The translations under genes and the position numbers were made by a program. Shown here one piece after another: positions 6,611 through 11,994 of a stretch of 11,994 nucleotides of DNA (its first letter is position 1; every line of letters begins with the position of its first letter). The notes under the pieces are model-generated. The model was not told the origin of the DNA. It saw nothing but the letters and a program-made list of their open reading frames with translations, and ran no database searches. Location of the stretch: positions 1-11,994 of the forward strand of contig DXIY01000081.1 of NCBI GenBank assembly GCA_019112665.1. The letters are read 5' to 3'. Origin of the DNA: Ruthenibacterium merdipullorum. GTDB lineage: Bacteria; Bacillota; Clostridia; Oscillospirales; Ruminococcaceae.

Positions 6611-8461
6611 TCAGCGCCCTCCTTCCTGCGGCACGGCCTCGTCCAGCTCGGCCTGCAATTCGCACACGCGGCGGTACATGCCCGCCTCGCGGCACAGCGT
6701 CTTGTGCGTGCCCATCTGCACAATGCGCCCGCCGTCCATCACCAAAATCAGGTCTGCGCGGCGCACCGTGGCAATGCGGTGGCTAATCAGCAGCATGGTG
6801 CCCCCGGCCCGCGCGCACAGCGCGTCGCGGATGGCGGCGTCCGTCTCGGCGTCCACCGCGCTGAGGGAATCGTCAAAAATAAGGATGGGCGCCGCCTGCA
6901 GCAGCGTGCGCGCAATGGCCACGCGCTGCTTCTGCCCGCCCGAAAGCGTCACCCCGCGCTCGCCCACCACGGTGGAATAGCCGTGCTCGAAGCTTTCAAT
7001 CACATCGTGCACGCTGGCCGTGCGCGCGGCGGCGGTGATGTCGTCCATGGCGGCGCCGGGCCGCGCAATGGCAATGTTTTCGCCAATGGTGCGGCTGTAT
7101 AAAAACGGCTCTTGCAGCACAAGGCCCACGCTGCGCCGCAAGTGGTGGCGCTCGATGTCGTTCACGTCCACGCCCGAAAGGCGCACATGGCCCGAAGTGG
7201 CCGTGTACAGCCGCTGAATCAGCTGCACCAGCGTGCTTTTGCCCGAGCCGGTAGAGCCCAAAATGCCCACCGTCTGCCCGGGCTGCACCCGAAAGCTGAT
7301 GTGCTGCAGCACAGGCACGCCGTCGCCGTAATCGAAGCACACGTCGTCAAATTCGATGCTGCCGTCAATGGCGGGCGCAAGGGCCCTGCCGGGCTCGGTC
7401 TCCTCTGGCGTGCACAAAATATCCTCCAGGCGCGTCAGGGCCACGTCGGCCTTGCCCAGGTCTGCCAGCACGCGGCCAAGCTGGCGCATGGGGAAGGTGA
7501 GCATGGAGGTGTAGGTGGAAAACAGCATCACCTGCCCAAGCGTCAGCTCGCCGTTTGCGGCAAACCACACGCCGCAGCACAGGCTGAGGGCAATTTGCAA
7601 ATAGCCCAGCGTGTCGGTGGCGCCCCAGAACATGCCCATCAGCGTGTTCAGGTGGGTGATGGTGCGCCGGAACGTCTCGTTCTTTTGGGTGAAGATGCCA
7701 AGCTGCGTGCGCTCGGCCGCAAAGGCGCGCACCACGCGCATGCCGGTGAGGTTTTCCTGTATGACGGTGGAAAGCTCGCCCTCGGCCTGGTCTGCCTTTA
7801 AAAACCGGGCCTGCACGCGGCGGAAATATACAAAGCTGGCCGCGATAAGCAAAGGGAAAAAGCACGAGGAAAGCGCCGTCATTTTGCCGCTGATGGGCAG
7901 CATGATGGCAAAGGCCGTCACGGCCATGCACACCGTGCGCACCACCTGCACCAGCTGCATCTGCACAAAGCGGCGCACCGTCTCCACGTCGCTGGTGCAG
8001 CGCTGCACCAAATCGCCCGTCTGCACATTTTTGTAATAGGCGTAGGGCACGGCCTGCAGGTGGCGGAACAGCCGGTTGCGCAGCCGGCACGAAAACCCCT
8101 CGCCAAAAAAGGCCATGGCGTGGCCGCGCAGGTAAGAAAACGCGCCGTTTACAAGGCTTACGGCCACCACGGCAACGCCCATCAGCCACAAATGTTCCGC
8201 AAGGCCCGCGCGCCCGCCAAAGGTGTCTGCCAGCGGCTGTAAAAAGCCCGGCAGGCCCATGGGCTTTGTGCCAATGACACTGTCCACCGTGAAGGTGATG
8301 ACAAGCGGCACAAGGTATGCCGTGACGGTGGAAATGGCGGTGGCCGCCACGCCCAGCGCCAGCCAGCGCCAAAGCCCGCGGAACAGCCCGGCCAGCAGTT
8401 GCCTGCGAAAGCCGGGCGGTATCTTCTGCTTTAACTGTGCGGTTTGCTGTGTCGGTTCCAT
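6611..8461 (-). CDS. ABC exporter half-transporter with degenerate Walker B (degenerate-site subunit)
   Basis: This is the first subunit of a two-gene ABC exporter operon, 616 residues, with six membrane helices (about 27-325) and a C-terminal nucleotide-binding domain. Visible motifs are Walker A GSTGSGKST (402-410), Q-loop Gln450, a perfect signature LSGGQ (506-510), Walker B ILIFD (526-530), D-loop SAVD (534-537) and His561. The residue after Walker B, normally the catalytic Glu, is Asp531. In known heterodimeric exporters (TM287/288, BmrCD, LmrCD) one subunit carries this change and its partner carries a modified signature, as here. The start ATG at 8461 follows GAGGGGGAACT on the minus strand. 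The gene lies 146 nt after the secA stop and behind a strong terminator, so it should have its own promoter, but none is obvious in that GC-rich gap. Multidrug, lipid or peptide export are all possible. Confidence 0.93.
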   Translation of the reverse strand: MEPTQQTAQLKQKIPPGFRRQLLAGLFRGLWRWLALGVAATAISTVTAYLVPLVITFTVDSVIGTKPMGLPGFLQPLADTFGGRAGLAEHLWLMGVAVVAVSLVNGAFSYLRGHAMAFFGEGFSCRLRNRLFRHLQAVPYAYYKNVQTGDLVQRCTSDVETVRRFVQMQLVQVVRTVCMAVTAFAIMLPISGKMTALSSCFFPLLIAASFVYFRRVQARFLKADQAEGELSTVIQENLTGMRVVRAFAAERTQLGIFTQKNETFRRTITHLNTLMGMFWGATDTLGYLQIALSLCCGVWFAANGELTLGQVMLFSTYTSMLTFPMRQLGRVLADLGKADVALTRLEDILCTPEETEPGRALAPAIDGSIEFDDVCFDYGDGVPVLQHISFRVQPGQTVGILGSTGSGKSTLVQLIQRLYTATSGHVRLSGVDVNDIERHHLRRSVGLVLQEPFLYSRTIGENIAIARPGAAMDDITAAARTASVHDVIESFEHGYSTVVGERGVTLSGGQKQRVAIARTLLQAAPILIFDDSLSAVDAETDAAIRDALCARAGGTMLLISHRIATVRRADLILVMDGGRIVQMGTHKTLCREAGMYRRVCELQAELDEAVPQEGGR

Positions 8462-8480
8462 AGTTCCCCCTCAAATGCTG

Positions 8481-8514
8481 AAAAAGCCGCGCGGCAAAGC
8501 GCCGCATGCCGCGC
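8481..8514 (-). terminator. Weak terminator or attenuator-like hairpin in the ABC operon leader
   Basis: On the minus strand GCGCGGC (+ 8508-8514) can pair with GCCGCGC (+ 8489-8495) around a 12-nt loop. A smaller alternative pairs GCGGC with GCCGC (+ 8501-8505 and 8491-8495). Three bases later comes TTTTT (+ 8485-8481), only 20 nt before the ABC start codon. It could be a second terminator for secA read-through, an attenuator, or chance in GC-rich sequence. Confidence 0.35.
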
Positions 8515-8531
8515 TGCGCTGCGAACGGATG

Positions 8532-8564
8532 AAAAAGGGGCACGCCCCGAAAAGGGCGCGCCCC
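8532..8564 (-). terminator. Rho-independent terminator of secA
   Basis: On the minus strand GGGGCGCGCCC (+ 8554-8564) pairs with GGGCGTGCCCC (+ 8537-8547) over 11 bp with one G-U pair and a 6-nt loop. TTTTT (+ 8536-8532) follows immediately. It begins 43 nt after the secA stop codon and separates secA from the ABC operon. Confidence 0.88.
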
Positions 8565-8607
8565 GCGCAGGAAAGAGCCGCCGGATTGCGCACGGGCGGG
8601 CTTTCCG

Positions 8608-11373
<2,766 letters not shown>

Positions 11374-11396
11374 GTTTTGCACCTCGTATGTTGAAC

Positions 11397-11413
11397 CGGC
11401 AGGCGGCCTGCCG
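11397..11413 (-). promoter_or_regulatory. Hairpin in the secA leader
   Basis: CGGCAGG (11397-11403) and CCTGCCG (11407-11413) form a 7-bp stem with a 3-nt loop in the untranslated leader, about 24 nt upstream of the secA ATG. The ribosome binding site stays outside the stem. It may stabilise or modulate the messenger, but no known regulatory RNA class is recognised. Confidence 0.35.
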
Positions 11414-11454
11414 CCCGCCGGGGAAGCTGATGGCCTCCTGCAGTAAATACCCAT

Positions 11455-11487
11455 ATTATACTACTACCAAAGGGCAAAGCCTGTCAA
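11455..11487 (-). promoter_or_regulatory. Promoter region of secA
   Basis: On the minus strand a perfect TTGACA (+ 11482-11487) lies upstream of a perfect TATAAT (+ 11455-11460), but the spacing is 21 nt, longer than the usual 16-18. An overlapping TAGTAT (+ 11458-11463) gives an 18-nt spacer with two mismatches. Either -10 would place the transcript start about 70-80 nt before the secA ATG. Confidence 0.6.
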
Positions 11488-11524
11488 TGAACGGGGCGTG
11501 AATAAATGGCGCGCGGGCAAACGC

Positions 11525-11560
11525 AAAAAACCGGGCACCCTCCCGAAGGAAGGCACCCGG
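11525..11560 (-). terminator. Rho-independent terminator of the XRE regulator gene
   Basis: On the minus strand a 13-bp stem (+ 11548-11560 with 11531-11543, including several G-U pairs) is capped by a TTCG loop closed by C-G, the extra-stable UUCG tetraloop. TTTTTT (+ 11530-11525) follows directly. The G-U pairs would be A-C mismatches in a plus-strand transcript, so the element works in the minus direction. It starts 10 nt after the stop codon. Confidence 0.88.
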
Positions 11561-11569
11561 CCCGTGCGC

Positions 11570-11812
11570 TCAATGTATTTCCTGCTCAATCTCGGCAAAA
11601 ATGTCGCTGGCAAAAAATTCGGTGATGGTGATGTTCAGCCCGTCGCACACCTTTTGAAGGGTGGACACCGTTGTGCTGTGGTTGCGGCCGCCCACGATGT
11701 TGTTCAGTGTGGACTGCGTCACGCCGCTCAGAACTGCCAGCTTGTTCACAGTAATGCCGCGCTCCCGGCACAACTGCAGGATCCTCTCGCGCACAGCCAT
11801 ACCGATCGTCAT
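11570..11812 (-). CDS. Small XRE/Cro-C1 family helix-turn-helix transcriptional regulator
   Basis: This 80-residue protein is almost entirely one DNA-binding domain. The helix-turn-helix covers about residues 20-42: TVNKLAVLSGV is the second helix and TQSTLNNIVGG contains the recognition helix. The remaining helices lead to TLQKVCDGLNITITEFF (51-67), a typical end of this fold, followed by a short acidic tail. No ligand or protease domain is attached. The start is the ATG at 11812, with AAGGAGG about 8 nt upstream. An in-frame ATG at 11851 would add 13 residues across the ribosome binding site. The gene has its own terminator and is followed by the separate secA promoter, so it is probably monocistronic. 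Its target is unknown; autoregulation through the AT-rich upstream region is plausible but only inferred. Confidence 0.88.
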   Translation of the reverse strand: MTIGMAVRERILQLCRERGITVNKLAVLSGVTQSTLNNIVGGRNHSTTVSTLQKVCDGLNITITEFFASDIFAEIEQEIH

Positions 11813-11939
11813 GACATTCCCCTCCTTGATACGATTCCAGGCCGCGGGCATATGGTAAATTCCGATTTAACTATCTAATCCTCAAAAACCATTGATTTTT
11901 CAAGGCTTCACGCCTGTTTTTCATTCAAACCTTATCTGT

Positions 11940-11985
11940 TTGCCCTTGTTTTTGCCCTTACGAGCCGAAACAAGGGCAACTTTTT
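11940..11985 (+). terminator. Plus-strand terminator-like hairpin with a duplicated arm and no visible gene
   Basis: TTGCCCTTGTTT (11940-11951) is perfectly complementary to AAACAAGGGCAA (11968-11979), a 12-bp stem with a 16-nt loop, followed by CTTTTT (11980-11985). The loop holds a second TTGCCCTT (11952-11959) that can pair with the same right arm, so two mutually exclusive hairpins are possible. The T-tract is on the plus strand only, yet no plus-strand gene precedes it. The rest of 11852-11994 is AT-rich sequence upstream of the XRE gene, with no clear -35/-10 pair recognised. Confidence 0.5.
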
Positions 11986-11994
11986 ATTCCCCGC

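Noticed and set aside
4605..6980. A 791-codon plus-strand open frame across the ABC operon
   Set aside because: It lies antisense to a well-supported ABC subunit gene and its translation is His/Ala/Gly-rich, as expected from the complement of GC-rich coding sequence. It has no ribosome binding site.
11374..11454. In-frame ATG at 11454 as the secA start
   Set aside because: It overlaps the -10 region, has no ribosome binding site and adds 27 Gly/Pro/Arg-rich residues before the typical SecA start MSLFEKMFG.

Overview
The window is GC-rich (roughly 60-65% by eye). It reads like the chromosome of a clostridial Firmicute, perhaps a gut Oscillospiraceae-type organism. That placement is an inference from strong GGAGG ribosome binding sites, a clostridial-style SecA with a C-terminal SEC-C zinc motif, a heterodimeric ABC exporter and a small XRE regulator. 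No marker in the window fixes genus or species. No tRNA, rRNA, CRISPR array, insertion sequence or intact phage gene was seen.

Layout. Positions 1-500 hold no convincing gene apart from the possible first codons of a leftward gene. This stretch contains a cluster of DnaA-box-like 9-mers in both orientations and ends in an extended -10 promoter. From that promoter a rightward two-gene unit runs: rlmB (23S rRNA 2'-O-methyltransferase, 572-1336) and a 1003-residue membrane protein (1385-4396). The second gene is the most unusual item here. Its transmembrane layout and C-terminal half match a P1B-type (heavy-metal) ATPase, but every catalytic and metal-transport motif is missing, and it carries a 450-residue Ala/Pro-rich, charged N-terminal extension. 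Between 4397 and 4769 two facing terminators bracket a short, lower-GC island with an open but startless frame.

From 4770 to the right end every gene lies on the minus strand. In transcription order they are a small XRE-family repressor (11812-11570) with its own terminator, secA (11373-8608) with its own promoter and terminator, and two half-size ABC exporter subunits (8461-6611 and 6608-4770) whose stop and start codons are 2 nt apart. One subunit has Asp in place of the catalytic Glu after Walker B, and the other has an altered signature motif (LSTGQ). This is the pattern of a heterodimeric exporter with one degenerate ATP site, of the TM287/288, BmrCD and LmrCD type. The far right end (11852-11994) is AT-richer and carries a plus-strand terminator-like hairpin with a repeated arm and no visible gene.

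Functionally the window mixes housekeeping genes (ribosome maturation by RlmB, protein export by SecA) with envelope functions (a drug- or lipid-type exporter and an apparent pseudo-pump). The best candidate for an undescribed system is the pseudo-P1B ATPase, which is probably cotranscribed with rlmB.
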